From assembly GCA_000611775.1 (NCBI GenBank), contig KK106982.1, positions 5,288,391 to 5,352,390 of the forward strand: a stretch of DNA of 64,000 nt, written 5' to 3'. Positions 46,511-57,900 of this stretch are shown here, piece by piece. How positions within the stretch are numbered: the first letter of the stretch is position 1; each line of letters starts with the position of its first letter. The notes under the pieces are model-generated. The model was not told the origin of the DNA, did no database searches, and worked only from the letters and a program-made list of their open reading frames with translations. A program made the translations under genes and the position numbers. Origin of the DNA: Umbilicaria muhlenbergii. Its lineage: Eukaryota > Ascomycota > Lecanoromycetes > Umbilicariales > Umbilicariaceae.

Positions 46511-48254
46511 GTGACTGAATAAAAAAACTTGAGTATACAGAACTTAAGCAGCACTCAATTAAGAATAGTGCAGCAAGCACTGTAATTATGAATGATGACA
46601 CAAGTCACATTTTTATTAATCTTTAAATTAAGAATAACACTTCTTCTGCTGACACTGTTGAAGCGCTTCAACTCATGTCTACTCACTCACCCCTAGGTGA
46701 GGAGATAACAGCTTATATAAGAATGTTTATCAAACAACTTAAATGTACAATTCATATCAAACAGTTGAAAGACAGTTTAATATGATGAGTACAACAGGGA
46801 TTAACTACTCCTCTTGAGAATAAAAACAACTTGACTGAGTCAGAAATGACAAATATGATGATAATACTCTCTGATGTAATGAAATGTTGAGAGGAAATTG
46901 AGAATGTCATGTATTATGATGATAAGATTTACATTTCACAGAACCCTGCCCTTCACAATGCAGTGATCAGTCAATTTCATGATGATGTTTTTGCAAGTCA
47001 TTTCAAGAAGTCAAGAACTGCAAAATTAATGCAGTGATCTTATGATTGACTTGATGTCATCAAAGATGTACAACATTACTGTCATGACTGTGTTAAATGC
47101 CAAAAGGTGAAACCATCTCATCACAAGTTATACAGATTATTAAACTCATTGTCAGTCTCAACTGAGTCATGACATATAATGACAATGAACTTCATTATGA
47201 ACCTATCACTGAGCAGCACATATGAAAGTATGATATGAGATTCAATCCTTGTCATAATTGATAAGTTGATCAAAATGACTCACTACATTCTTATATGAAA
47301 GATGATGACGGTTGCTGACTTCATTGAAGTGTTTATTCAAGACATAGTCAGACTTCATGACATGTCAAAAGTTTTAATCACAGACAGAGATAAACTTTTT
47401 ACATTAAAGCAATGAATCAACTTCTGCTTTCACATGCAGTGCTGTTATAACATGTCAACAGCTTTTCACCTGTAAACTGATGATTAAACAGAGAGGCAGA
47501 ATCAGTTCTTGAAGACATATTTACACATATTTATTGATGAGCAGCAAGAGGACTGAGTCAAGCTCTTACTCTACACAGAGTTTTCATACAACAACTTCAT
47601 ACATGCTGCTACAAGAAAGAGCCTCTTTCAGCTTAACTTAAAGTGAGACCCTCAGATGAGTCTAAGTAAATCATTTATACAGCACTCACATGAACAAATA
47701 AAACCTTATACAGATGCACAGCAGCTTCAAGATTAAATTGCAACAGCTTAAAAGCAGTTATGACAGATTAATGAGATATATGTAAACTATTATAATCAGT
47801 GCTGAATGAAGATAACATTCAAAGAAGGTGATTTAGTACTGATTAATGAAAAAAATGTGTCAGTGAACAAGCAGATGAAGAAACTGCATTGAAAAAAATT
47901 CAACTCATTCAAGGTATGACATGTGATAAGTTAATCATCATACAAACTTGACCTCTCAGAGGATCAAAATATTTATAACATGTTCAACATCACTTTATTG
48001 AAGTCATTTTAAAACACATGTCATGTGTCTTCTGCATTGACAGGAAAAGACCTACTACTTAATCAAGATGATAAGTGAGAAGTTGAAGCAATTATGAATA
48101 ATCATATTCATGATGACAGGCTTCAATACCTCATCAAATGAAAGTTGACAGATCAGGTGTGAAATGACACATGAAAATCAACACACTTCATTCACAATGT
48201 AAAGGCAAAAATGTGAAAATTTCATGCTGACAATTTTAATAAACTGAAATTCAG

Positions 48255-48375
48255 ATGAGCTGTATGATGTGACTCTTCAAGGTCAACTAAGAAGCTGTCA
48301 CAAAAGTCATGAGTCTTAAGACATGACTCTTCAAGGTTAATTAAGAAGCTGTTGCAAAAATCATGAGCTTTAAGA
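48255..48375 (+). repeat. 54-bp tandem repeat after the chromodomain of B (about two units)
   Basis: Two versions of the 54-bp unit (tgactcttcaaggtcaacta, then gaagctgtcacaaaagtcat) against four in A. Confidence 0.8.
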
Positions 48376-49847
48376 ACTGAAAACTTTGTTAACTTTACTC
48401 AGCTTGATCTTCTATGACAGAGACTGTGCTTTATAACAAGAATACAACAAGAACATTAAACATGTTGAATAATTTAAACAGTTTAAACAATTCAAATGAT
48501 TCAAACAAGACTTAATTAATGTCATAAGAACACTTTTTCCTGATTTTCCTCAAGGGGTTTTACAGGTTTTATTGAGGCCTTATAAGTGATTTACAATAAA
48601 AGTCAAGAGCATCAGGTTTCCTCTACATTAACAGAAAAAAAGATTATGATGTTATGATATTATGACAGAATCTTTAATAAAATTACTGCATAAATTACAT
48701 TATAACAGACGTGTCACATTGCAGAGAACACTTAAATGCAGAAGTATTTCATTTCAGGTTTAAAGATCAAAATGAACTTAAAATTAACATCTTGCACTTG
48801 ACTCCTCATCAACACTGCATTAAATCACTTTCATTTATTTACTTATCTTCTGCTGTCTTGAACTTTTCTTCATTACTGTTTAATGAAGCCTCTGACCTCA
48901 TCTCCTCAACACATTAACACTCACAGAGTTCAACATACTCTTGATGATGATGAGATTAATGAGTGTTGAGGATGCAGAGAGCATGAGTAGTGCTTTTCAA
49001 CAAGACAGCAAGAGCTTGAATGAGCTCCTCAGAATTACTGAATTAACATTAATCACCTCATTGTGAATGTCATAAGACTCATGTTGAGGAGCAGCTGCAG
49101 GAGGTGTGAAGAATGCTGATAATGATTAATAAAAGATGACAGCATGAGAATCTGATGATCAGTCATTAAACATTATGACTAGTTAACAATGCAAAAGTAT
49201 GACAAAAAGTATGACAAAAGTATGACATAAAGTATGATAATTAATATGATATTTTTTTCATTCTAAACAAAAACAAAAGGGGATTAGAGAAGGCAGACTT
49301 ACAGTGTGTCATCATTCCTCTGATCATAATAAACACGTGTGTGCAGAACAACAACATCAGAGCTTTCAAAGGTTAAAGCAGTGATGATCAGAAGCTTCAT
49401 CATGCATTAATCATAAAAATTGCAAAGTGATGTGCAACAAGTGCAGGCTGAATTAACTTGTGACATGAAGTACTGATCAACTTCAACTCTTCTGCAAAAG
49501 CCACAATGAGCAGGACCTGACAACATGTGATTGAAATTCTTTTAAATCACATGCTCATGATGATGAACCTGCTGCACATGAGTCAGCAGTGAAGTATCAT
49601 CATGACATCACACAAAATGAGACTCTCTGTCAGAGATGTCACTTGAAGGTAAATGTTAAGCTCTTTTTAAATATTAAACAGTTTATTTCTTTCTTCTGCT
49701 TCCTCATCTCTTTCTGAAGATGTCAATCATCATGAGTTCACTTGTTAATAATAATGCCTCAGAGCTCTCCTCATCACATTGAGCATGAAGGCTGACAGGC
49801 TTGCTCAGCAGAGATGAGTCTTCATCATTATTCATGACTGTGAATTC

Positions 49848-50115
49848 TGTTGCATGTAAAAAATCATTCATCTGCTCTGCTCTGCAGCAGTCAATATATG
49901 CCTGTAGTAAGCATCATGCCTACATGCACTCAGCCTGACTATAAGCGCTCAGTCAATGTAGATGAACACTGAGAAAGCTGATATGAGAGGTTATTTAATG
50001 TGCTTTGATTTTTATGAAAGAATGCTTTCTTCTACATGTTCATTTATATCAATTGAAGCAGTATTTAAGTAAATACAATATATCTATTTGACCTTTATAT
50101 CACCTCATTGCAACA
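49848..50115 (+). repeat. solo Copia LTR inserted in chromovirus B
   Basis: 268 bp beginning tgttgcatg and ending cattgcaaca, flanked by aattc and gattc (a 5-bp duplication with one transition). The matching part of A (around 21325) lacks it. The last 90 bp resemble the LTR end of Copia 1 (9960-10052). It is probably left by recombination between the two LTRs of a complete insertion. It is younger than B. Confidence 0.88.
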
Positions 50116-50586
50116 GATTCAAATGTTCAAATATTAATGAATTATACACATCATGTCAGCATTTATATGTGTATGACAGGAAGTATAACATCACAAATGA
50201 ATCATGAACTGTAAGCTTCATGACACTTTCTTCATGAGGTGAACACCTCTGCAATGAAGATGATGTCATGAAGTCATTAAGTCACTCAATGAGCTGCAGA
50301 AAAGTTGTGAGGAGTACAACAACATGTCATAAGAGAGATGATGAAGAAGAAACACAAGGGAAAAGTGTTTTAAACTTACAGTAAACATGTTGAGTTTAAT
50401 GTTTATGTTATGAAAAACTTACTGCCAGGCGTGATATCATCACAATTAAGTGAAAACATGTGATCAGCCTTACTTTAGTGCAGTCTCAACACACTCACCC
50501 TACAACCTCAACTGTTACAACGTCATAATGAAGTTTATGAGCGGTCAGTTGACTTCAGGGACAGCATCATGAGAAGAAGAATATTG

Positions 50587-50866
50587 TGTCAAGATCATCA
50601 TATAATAGTATGACAATATGACAGTACAACACTATAGTATGACACTATAATATGACATTATATAAACATGATGACTCAGCGCTTAGCGCTTTGACATCAA
50701 GTGAAAACTCTTCACAAGGAGATTCAGAAGCCTGCTTCCTTAATGATCAGTTTAATCACTGAATAGAAGATGTATAATCACTGCATTAACTTCATCATAA
50801 TTATACTGCTTATGACATCCTGTTCAAACATCACTACAATAATCATCATACACTCAGCCTCTTACA
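50587..50866 (+). repeat. right LTR of chromovirus B (280 bp)
   Basis: It begins tgtcaagatcatcatataat and ends cagcctcttaca, followed by acttc. Confidence 0.93.
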
Positions 50867-52009
50867 ACTTCATCTGCACTTGCTTCATATGTAGCTCACT
50901 TGTTACAGCTTGCCCTGATACTTAACTTCATGAGAGTGAATTAATTTAATGCATTAGACAGCTCAGCTGCTTCAGCATTTACTTTTAATGAGTATTCATC
51001 ACTTATCATTATAGTTCTGAATGCAGCAGAATTATCAGAGGTAGAGAAATTAATTAACTGTGTATCAATCAATCTTCTTTCAGAAATATCAATTAATAAA
51101 GAATTCATAAAATGTTCTCTCTTTTATGAAAGCAGTATTGACATGTTCTTCTCAGCCTCTTTAAATAAATTTAAATCTTGATCATGATTCATATGATTTT
51201 GTTGAGCTTCATCAGGGTTGATATTCATAATTAATTTGTGTGAGTGATCATGTTTATATGATGCATCAGGTGATTGCCTGTCTTGTAATCTTATTCATGT
51301 AAACATGAGCAAAAGCATTTTTATAAAATTAAATCTCCTGCTGAACTCATTAATAATATATGCAGAGATGAAGTGTATAAAATTAATCTTCATGCTTCAC
51401 ACTTTAATTTACTTATTAGTGTTGATGTACCTGACAAAAATTTCTTTTCAGATTCAGTTTAGGTCTGACTTGACTCATTGTTCAATCAGTATGTGTACAT
51501 ATGAAAGTGAACTGAATATCTGAACATGCTTAAAGCTTGATCATTGTTCAGTTTAAACTTTCTTTAAAGTTATAATTTTAATATGAGTTGATAACTGGTT
51601 TTTAAGGTAGTTCACAGTATTCATAACTTCAGCTCAGAACTTATTAAGCAGTTTAACATTCAGTAATATGAAGTTCTTCATTATATGAATGATTCATCAG
51701 CATCATTCAGCTACTGAATTATGCTTCAAAGTGTACAGGGCAGAAACTCAAGAATAATTTCATGATCAATAATATAAATGATCATTACTTGACTTACAAA
51801 TTCTTCTCTCTCATCAACATGTAGATGTGTCATCTTAACATTAATTTCATTCTCTGTCTGTTGTAATCAGATCTTCATCTTATCAAAGTATTAATCTTTT
51901 GTTCACAGGAACAAAACTCATGACTTTTTTATAAAATCATTAATCAATATTCCTGCATATGAACTGTCTTTAAATGATGATGAATCATGCAGCTCTTAAA
52001 GGTCAGAGT
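50867..52009 (-). mobile_element. Copia region, minus strand, between chromovirus B and the minisatellite element (fossil)
   Basis: It continues the Copia 2 minus-strand copy: the part next to chromovirus B matches 29640-29850 of the plus-strand copy, then runs into the upstream integrase side. Decayed, with few readable segments. Confidence 0.7.
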
Positions 52010-52159
52010 ATGCTGCATCATGAGTTGAGTTTGGGTTTTTTTTGGGTTGGGTCACACTGGGTTGGGTTTTTTTGGGTTTGGGTTGGGTTTTTCACTGGGT
52101 AACCCAGTTCAAGTTCACGTATATGACTCATTCAAACAGCTTTCAAAGCAGCTTCCAAA

Positions 52160-52716
52160 ACGGCTTCCAAAACGGCCTCAACGACAGCCTTGAAAAACGG
52201 CCTTGAAAAACGGCTTCCAAAACGGCTTCAATGACGGCCTCAAAAAACGGCTTCCAAAACGGCTTCAACGACAGCCTCAAAAAACGGCTTCCAAAACGGC
52301 TTCAACGACAGCCTCAAAAAACGGCTTCCAAAACGGCTTCAACGACAGCCTCAAAAAACGGCTTCCAAAACGGCTTCAACGACAGCCTCAAAAAACGGCT
52401 TCCAAAACGGCTTCAACGACAGCCTCAAAAAACGGCTTCCAAAACGGCTTCAACGACAGCCTCAAAAAACGGCTTCCAAAACGGCTTCAACGACAGCCTC
52501 AAAAAACGGCTTCCAAAACGGCTTCAACGACAGCCTCAAAAAACGGCTTCCAAAACGGCTTCAACGACAGCCTCAAAAAACGGCTTCCAAAACGGCTTCA
52601 ACGACAGCCTCAAAAAACGGCTTCCAAAACGGCTTCAACGACAGCCTCAAAAAACGGCTTCCAAAACGGCTTCAACGACAGCCTCAAAAAACGGCTTCCA
52701 AAACGGCTTCGACGGC
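52160..52716 (+). repeat. 37-bp minisatellite, about 12-14 units
   Basis: The unit is cggcttccaaaacggcttca followed by acgacagcctcaaaaaa. Units in the middle are identical over many repeats, implying recent homogenisation. Because 37 is not a multiple of three and the unit lacks stops, two long frames stay open across it; these are not treated as genes. Confidence 0.92.
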
Positions 52717-52960
52717 CTTGAAAAACAGCTTCCAAAGTGACTTTCAAAACAGCTTTCAAAATGGCTTCAATGACGGCCTTGAAAAACAGCTTCCAAAGTG
52801 ACTTTCAAAACAGCTTTCAAAATGGCTTCAATGACGGCCTTGAAAAACAGCTTCCAAAGTGACTTTCAAAACAGCTTTCAAAATGGCTTCAATGACGGCC
52901 TTGAAAAACAGCTTCCAAAGTGACTTTCAAAACAGCTTTCAAAATGGCTTCGACGACGGC
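52717..52960 (+). repeat. 61-bp minisatellite, about four units
   Basis: Units start at 52717, 52778, 52839 and 52900 (cttgaaaaacagcttccaaa, gtgactttcaaaacagcttt, caaaatggcttcaatgacggc). It is related in wording to the 37-bp unit and probably derives from it. Confidence 0.9.
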
Positions 52961-53202
52961 CTCAAAAAATGGCCTTGAAAATGGCTTAAGAAGGCGCCTT
53001 TTGAACTGACTTTCTTGACTACCATAAAGACTACCATAACTATTTGTATGTACTGGGTTAACCCAGAATTTTCTGGGTTTGAGTTAAATGAGTTGGGTTT
53101 TTTCTGGGTTGGGTTTTGACACGTATAACCCACCTCAAAACCCAACCCAAACCCAACCCAAACCCAAACCCACTGGGTAAAACCCAACCCATGGTGCAGT
53201 GT

Positions 53203-54909
53203 AGGTCAGAGTGAACATATTTAAGCTTGCATGTAATGAGTTGTATTAATTCATGTTGAATGATTCAGGTCTGTTTACTGATGACATAAGATTCACACAC
53301 TGCTTATTGTGAGTCATATGAAGGGATTGAAGTCATATGTTCATTTAAATTATTGTTATCTGAATCATCATCATTTTACAAGATTTCACTGTTATCTTGT
53401 GCTGTGATGTTCATTTCAGTGATGATTCAGCTTGCATGTTTAACTCATATGATTTCTGAATGAGTTAATTACTGATGTTATAACTGTAGTTCCTTAGTTG
53501 ATGTGCATAAGAAACTGAGTCAGCCTTGAACAGTCATCATCATGTTGTTGATAATGTTTAAAATGTATAAGTTGCTGATTCACTGTGCATTGATTATCAT
53601 GTTTTCTTTTTTTTAAAAGTCATTTTAATGTTCTCATCATGATAAATAATGCTGCTTTGCTGAAGCTGTTTTAATAATATTAAATTTAACATCATCTGTG
53701 AAATAAAAACTACATCTTTAATTTTGATAATTTCAGTCTTCATATGAATCTCAACAACTTCTTTCTCAACAGTTGACACTCTGTTTTCACTCATGATTTT
53801 AAATTTCTTATCATATGATTCAATATTGAGGAATAAGTGTCACTGATTTATAATATGCTTTAAAGCTTCAAAATTAATGTATTAATCATATGAATTGCTT
53901 TTGATGCTTGCAATCATATTCACTTATCCTTCATCAGGTGAGAATGACTTTATGTTATTATTTTTATTATTATACTTCTTCATCCTTTGTACCTGATGCT
54001 TCAATTTTCAACTGATATCATAATTAACAATGCTGCATTATTTTGTAAAATTATTTATATGAACATTATCAAAATGAGGTCTTGTGCTGTCTCTCATTAA
54101 ATGTCTCAGCTTTTTGTAATTATAATATTTTTTTTTTCATTTCTCATCCTGTTCTTTGTTCTGTTCTTTGTATGATTAAGGTTGAGCTTAGTATAAGATC
54201 AACTTCATGATTCACTTTAATTCATACTTCTTCAGAGGTCAGAATTTGTTAAGCATTAATTATAATTGTTTTTTTTTAATTAAGTATATAATTCTTTCTT
54301 GAGTTGTACTCCTCTGATAAGCTTTTAAGTAAAGTAATCAAGATGATATCTTCTTACACATCTCATTCAGTAGTGACAGCAGCCTTGATTTTCTTTATCA
54401 TGCTTATTACATTTGTGATTCACATGTTAATTGATTTCTCATGCCCTTGAGCCTTTGTTGTGAAGGGGTATAACAACAAAAAATATAATTCAGCATACAT
54501 CACACTCTGCTCAACTTGCATGCAAACAGTCTTCAAAATATCTTAAATTTCAGATGAGTTGTCTGTGTCTTTCATGTTTTTAAACAGATCATCATTTATT
54601 TCTCTCTTAATGATCTTAACTGCTTTAATAATGTTTTAATTAAAATTAATGATTGCTGCTGCTGTGATCCTGATCATATAAACATTAATGATTATATCTT
54701 AATACCCCTTCTTCTTAAGATTCAGTGTTGTCATGTTAAATCATTTTAATCAGTTTTTTACTTCTTTCAACTTCTCTTCTCATCACACTGAGTCTTGGTG
54801 ATCATTGTTGATCATGATGATTTAAGGGTATGAGGGGTGAGCAATCAGATGTAATTTCTGTATGACTGAGGTGATTCTTTCATGACTATGTTATTGCTTA
54901 ACAGTAATG
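53203..54909 (-). mobile_element. Copia gag-protease-integrase region, minus strand (fossil)
   Basis: Read leftward from the primer site at 54910-54927: gag-like decayed sequence (54850-54000), then the region after the protease (MSENRVSTVEKEVVEIHMK near 53794; DVVFISQMMLNLILLKQL), then integrase toward 53203 and beyond the minisatellite element. Broken by many changes. Confidence 0.7.
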
Positions 54910-54927
54910 CTCCCCGGGCTCATAACT
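54910..54927 (-). promoter_or_regulatory. Copia primer-binding site (half-tRNA initiator-Met), minus strand
   Basis: On the minus strand AGTTATGAGCCCGG follows the LTR directly and is complementary to the initiator-Met tRNA anticodon arm, as at 10053 and 57159. Confidence 0.78.
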
Positions 54928-55118
54928 TAATAGATATGCTAAATAAATAGATAAAAAGTATTTAAGCATATGATAAATGTCATGCAACTCATATGTAAGT
55001 AAGTGATGCAAACTCTGCATGCTATGTGGCCTCATCAGTCATCACTAGTGACAGCTTACTAAGCTGTTCTAGCCCTACACTTGAGCTCTACACTTGAGCC
55101 CTAGACGCATATCTAACA
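54928..55118 (-). repeat. LTR of TGTTAGATATG family, copy b (5' LTR, minus strand)
   Basis: On the minus strand it runs tgttagatatgcgtctaggg ... catatctatta, about 191 bp. It matches copies a and c and is followed by the primer-binding site. Confidence 0.87.
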
Positions 55119-56959
55119 GGGTGAAATAAGAAGAGATGATAAGAAAGAATAATCAATGAATATGCTTGAGTTATTCGTTGAGCAGTCTGCCAGTCAAGGT
55201 ATTGATGTATGAATTTTAAGGTATTTCAAAGCATAATTATAGAGATTCAGCTCCGCATTTTGCTTTTCATACTCCTCAACTTATAAAGGCGCGGGTTCCA
55301 CGCGGGAAAAAGTGCAATAACCCAAAACAGCGACCGCATCCATATAGAAACTAGAAACCAGATATAAGGTGTAGACAAGGATGAATGTCACTTGACTCAC
55401 TTTCATCTCCATCCTGCTTACGAGATGCAGGTGTTAAAGCCGCGTCACAGTGAGTGAGTGTGTTAAAGATGAAAGTGAGGGTGAAAGTGAGCTTGGCGCC
55501 GATTTTAATTCTATTTTGCTGCCAAGAGTTGCAACACCATCTACTAGTCCACGGCAGCACGCCTTGTATAGTTCTAGGCCTCATCCACGGAATACGAGCC
55601 ACGCCACAAGCCTAAACCATATCGATGGACCCCTGTTACTTTTCTATAGCTAATTTAGCAGTGAGTTCCCTTACCACAGGTCCTCAGCTATTGAAACTAA
55701 AGCCTCGTGAGGAGCTGCAAGCCCTGTCATATGAGAGGAAGGACCCGGGAGGGAAAAGCCATGTCTTATCTCATACAGATCATGGACAAATATTGAAGCC
55801 ACAAGCCGGCACGGTAATGTCGCTTTGGCGTGACTTTGCACTCGATCGACCGAAGGAGCTGAAGCCACATGAAGCGCTGAGATTTGAACAGAAAGTTTAA
55901 ACGTCAACAAAACCACTTTCTTTCACGATTCATCCTCAATAGATGATGCTACCAATCTGGCCCGCCAGCTCTTCACCAAACATGTGAGCTGCAAGGACAG
56001 GACATTCTGATATTGTGAAGCTCACATTTACGACATACGAGGAGGATTGCATAGTCATTCACTGTGGAGACAAGGACATTGCGACACATCCAGCAGCAGA
56101 TCACTGAAGCGGCGCAGACTGCGATATCTGTACATCAAGAATACCAAATCTCAACAATCACTACCACTGCGGAATCTGCAGTGGAGGAGAGTTCGACATT
56201 CCTCAGAAGTGCATTGCGGACGGAGCGCTTTTTCTTGATCATACATACATCACGTTACTGGTAGGTCCACGTGGGCGCGACACGTCATGATGCATATTCT
56301 TAGGGAAGGGTATAAGAGATAGTAGATAGACTAGTAGTGAGAGGATTCAGCTCATTCTGATTCTGAGTGGATCACGACGGTAAATTTACGGAAGTACGAA
56401 CGTCAGAATAGACGACAGTTTGAGCTGAGATGATGGTAGGAAAGCTCAGGAGTTCTCATAGCCCTCATTTGTTGACAGTGTCTCAAAATTTGTTGACGAA
56501 CAATGACTTGTTCAACGGGGAAGATTCTAAGGATTTGAAAAGCACCTCAGTACTGTTGTTTCTGTCAGCGTTATTGTTGTTGCTAGCTATCAGAATGTCC
56601 AGTTCATAGTCATTGTGATCTTGAAATGACTCAGAATGGGCCTCTGTTTCGGACATGATGTATCGCAGGGCTTTAGCAATGTACGATCATAGTGACCACT
56701 GTTGATGACATGCAACGGAGAGTACAGATATAAGCACAAGGGGGTAAGGCAACCACCAGGCGTTGAAAGTAGGCACTTGTCAGGGGTCATTCAGGATTCC
56801 ACCACGTACCCTCAGCCTTGCAGCGGAAGTGATGACAGTTTAACTCAGCAGCGCCCCGGGGGTGACACGACAGATCAAGGCGCTTTCAGCTTCAATCAGC
56901 TGTAATCTATTTTCAGAGGATCTCTGTCCAAAACCAATGACCTTGAAGAAATGAGGATT
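55119..56959. other. GC-richer host island between two inverted LTRs, no resolved gene
   Basis: Normal CpG and GG/CC content returns for 1.84 kb. Open frames of 60-91 codons occur at 55625-55900 (+; starts MDPCYFSIANLAVSSLTTGP), 56064-56264 (+; HIQQQITEAAQTAISVHQEY, weakly amphipathic-helical), 56702-56905 (+) and 55351-55602 (-). GT..AG pairs could join some plus frames between 55917 and 56264, but I found no recognisable domain to guide a model. It may carry a small unrecognised gene or a remnant. Confidence 0.4.
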
Positions 56960-57158
56960 TGTTAGATATGCGTCTAGGGCTCAAGTGTAAGGCTCAAGTG
57001 TAGGGCTAAGACAGCTTAGTAAGCTGTCACTAGTGGTGACTGGTGAGGCCACATAGCATGCAGAGTTTGCATCACTTACTTATGTAGGAGTTGCATGACA
57101 TTTATCATATGCTTAGATACCTTTTATTTATCTATCTATCTATCTAGCATATTTATTA
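56960..57158 (+). repeat. LTR of TGTTAGATATG family, copy c (5' LTR)
   Basis: tgttagatatgcgtctaggg ... (TCTA)n ... agcatatttatta, 199 bp, followed by agttatgagcccgg, the half-tRNA primer site (57159-57172). Confidence 0.88.
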
Positions 57159-57900
57159 AGTTATGAGCCCGGGGAGCACTACTGTTAAGCAATGAGGTTC
57201 AGTGATGAGGAGGGACCTCATGCTTGGTGTCACAGCTTGCAGTGTTACATAAGAATCATTAATAATAGCATAAATGTGAGCATCTGGTGTATGGAACTCA
57301 CCAGGTGCTAGTTCAGAATAGGAAAGATTATGCTTAGCAACAGCACGGCCTTGTGAAGGTAACTTTCACTAGTGAATCAACCTCATGAGGGAGCTCAGCC
57401 AATAGACATCACTCTCAGCACTTCATGGAAGTGACTAAAGGAGTTGACATCATTGATGACACCTCACAGAGGTGTGATTCAGCAATGAACACCTCATGAA
57501 GGCAGCTTCACTGAGGTGACTGCTTCATGAGATCTTCCTCAGGCAGGCTAGCTTCAGAAGGGATATATTATGAGGTCAGAGCATGTTTCACTTTCTTTCT
57601 TAACAATAATTCTCTACCTACTAGCAATATCATACTATTGTGAACCACCAACTATAAGCTTAAGCCACTATTGTCACATAGCTTCATAATTCCTTAGTTA
57701 AGATATTACCTCATGATAGTACACTTACAGTTTTATTGCTTCAATTCATTGTAAGGATGCTGTCTGACAAGAATGACTGAAAGCTCATGAGCTCCTCAAT
57801 CAGCCTTCACAACAGTTTCACAAACCACTTCAGAAACTTCACAAGCAACAGTTAATGATGATTTTATCATCTCTGACTCTCAGTCATGACACGTCACTCC
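57159..57900 (+). mobile_element. primer site and leader of a Copia element, then 5' region of chromovirus D (junction unresolved)
   Basis: The first 34 bp after the LTR match the leader of copy b (agttatgagcccggggagca, then tactgttaagcaat) and then diverge. Further right the sequence leads into the gag of a Gypsy element, so an insertion junction and the left LTR of D should lie here. A candidate LTR beginning tgttacataag near 57248 and ending cacttaca near 57737 is possible but has no verified partner. Confidence 0.4.

Larger units (their letters stand above)
42189..50866 (+). mobile_element. Ty3/Gypsy chromovirus B, full-length fossil inserted in Copia 2
   Basis: 8,678 bp with 280-bp LTRs (42189-42468 and 50587-50866) and a perfect 5-bp target duplication (acttc). 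It is the sister of A along its whole length: gag (about 42540-43950), protease (about 44030), reverse transcriptase (about 44580-45320; YLDDILIFS near 45078), RNase H (about 45660-46020), integrase (about 46900-47700) and chromodomain (about 48060-48200). It differs from A in the copy number of two internal tandem arrays, in an extra segment of about 190 bp near 48440-48640, and in carrying a solo LTR at 49848-50115. Broken by dozens of changes. Confidence 0.93.
52010..53202. mobile_element. 1,193-bp non-autonomous TIR element with minisatellite core (MULE-like)
   Basis: A perfect 10-bp direct repeat (aggtcagagt at 52000-52009 and 53203-53212) flanks it. The ends are inverted repeats: ctgcatcatgagttgagttt on the left, and on the right, reversed, ctgcaccatgggttgggttt, differing only by transitions. 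Next inside come GGGTTT/GGGTTGGGT arrays facing each other, then a 37-bp array (52160-52716) and a 61-bp array (52717-52960). A 9-10 bp duplication with terminal inverted repeats points to the Mutator-like superfamily; hAT (8 bp) is less likely. No transposase is encoded. The core keeps CpG, so it entered after most decay of its Copia host or escapes it. Confidence 0.82.

Noticed and set aside
52203-52740. Two overlapping open frames of about 170 codons across the 37-bp array
   Set aside because: The repeat unit has no stop in any of three phases and 37 is not a multiple of three, so long frames arise automatically. No signal, domain or codon preference supports a protein.
52020-53180. GGGTTT / GGGTTGGG arrays as internal telomere tracts
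   Set aside because: Fungal telomeres are usually TTAGGG. These arrays are irregular, lie symmetrically just inside terminal inverted repeats, and fit being part of the transposable element.
57248-57737. A 490-bp LTR (tgttacataag ... cacttaca) for chromovirus D
   Set aside because: No second copy is in the window and no target duplication is visible, so I mention it only as a possibility.
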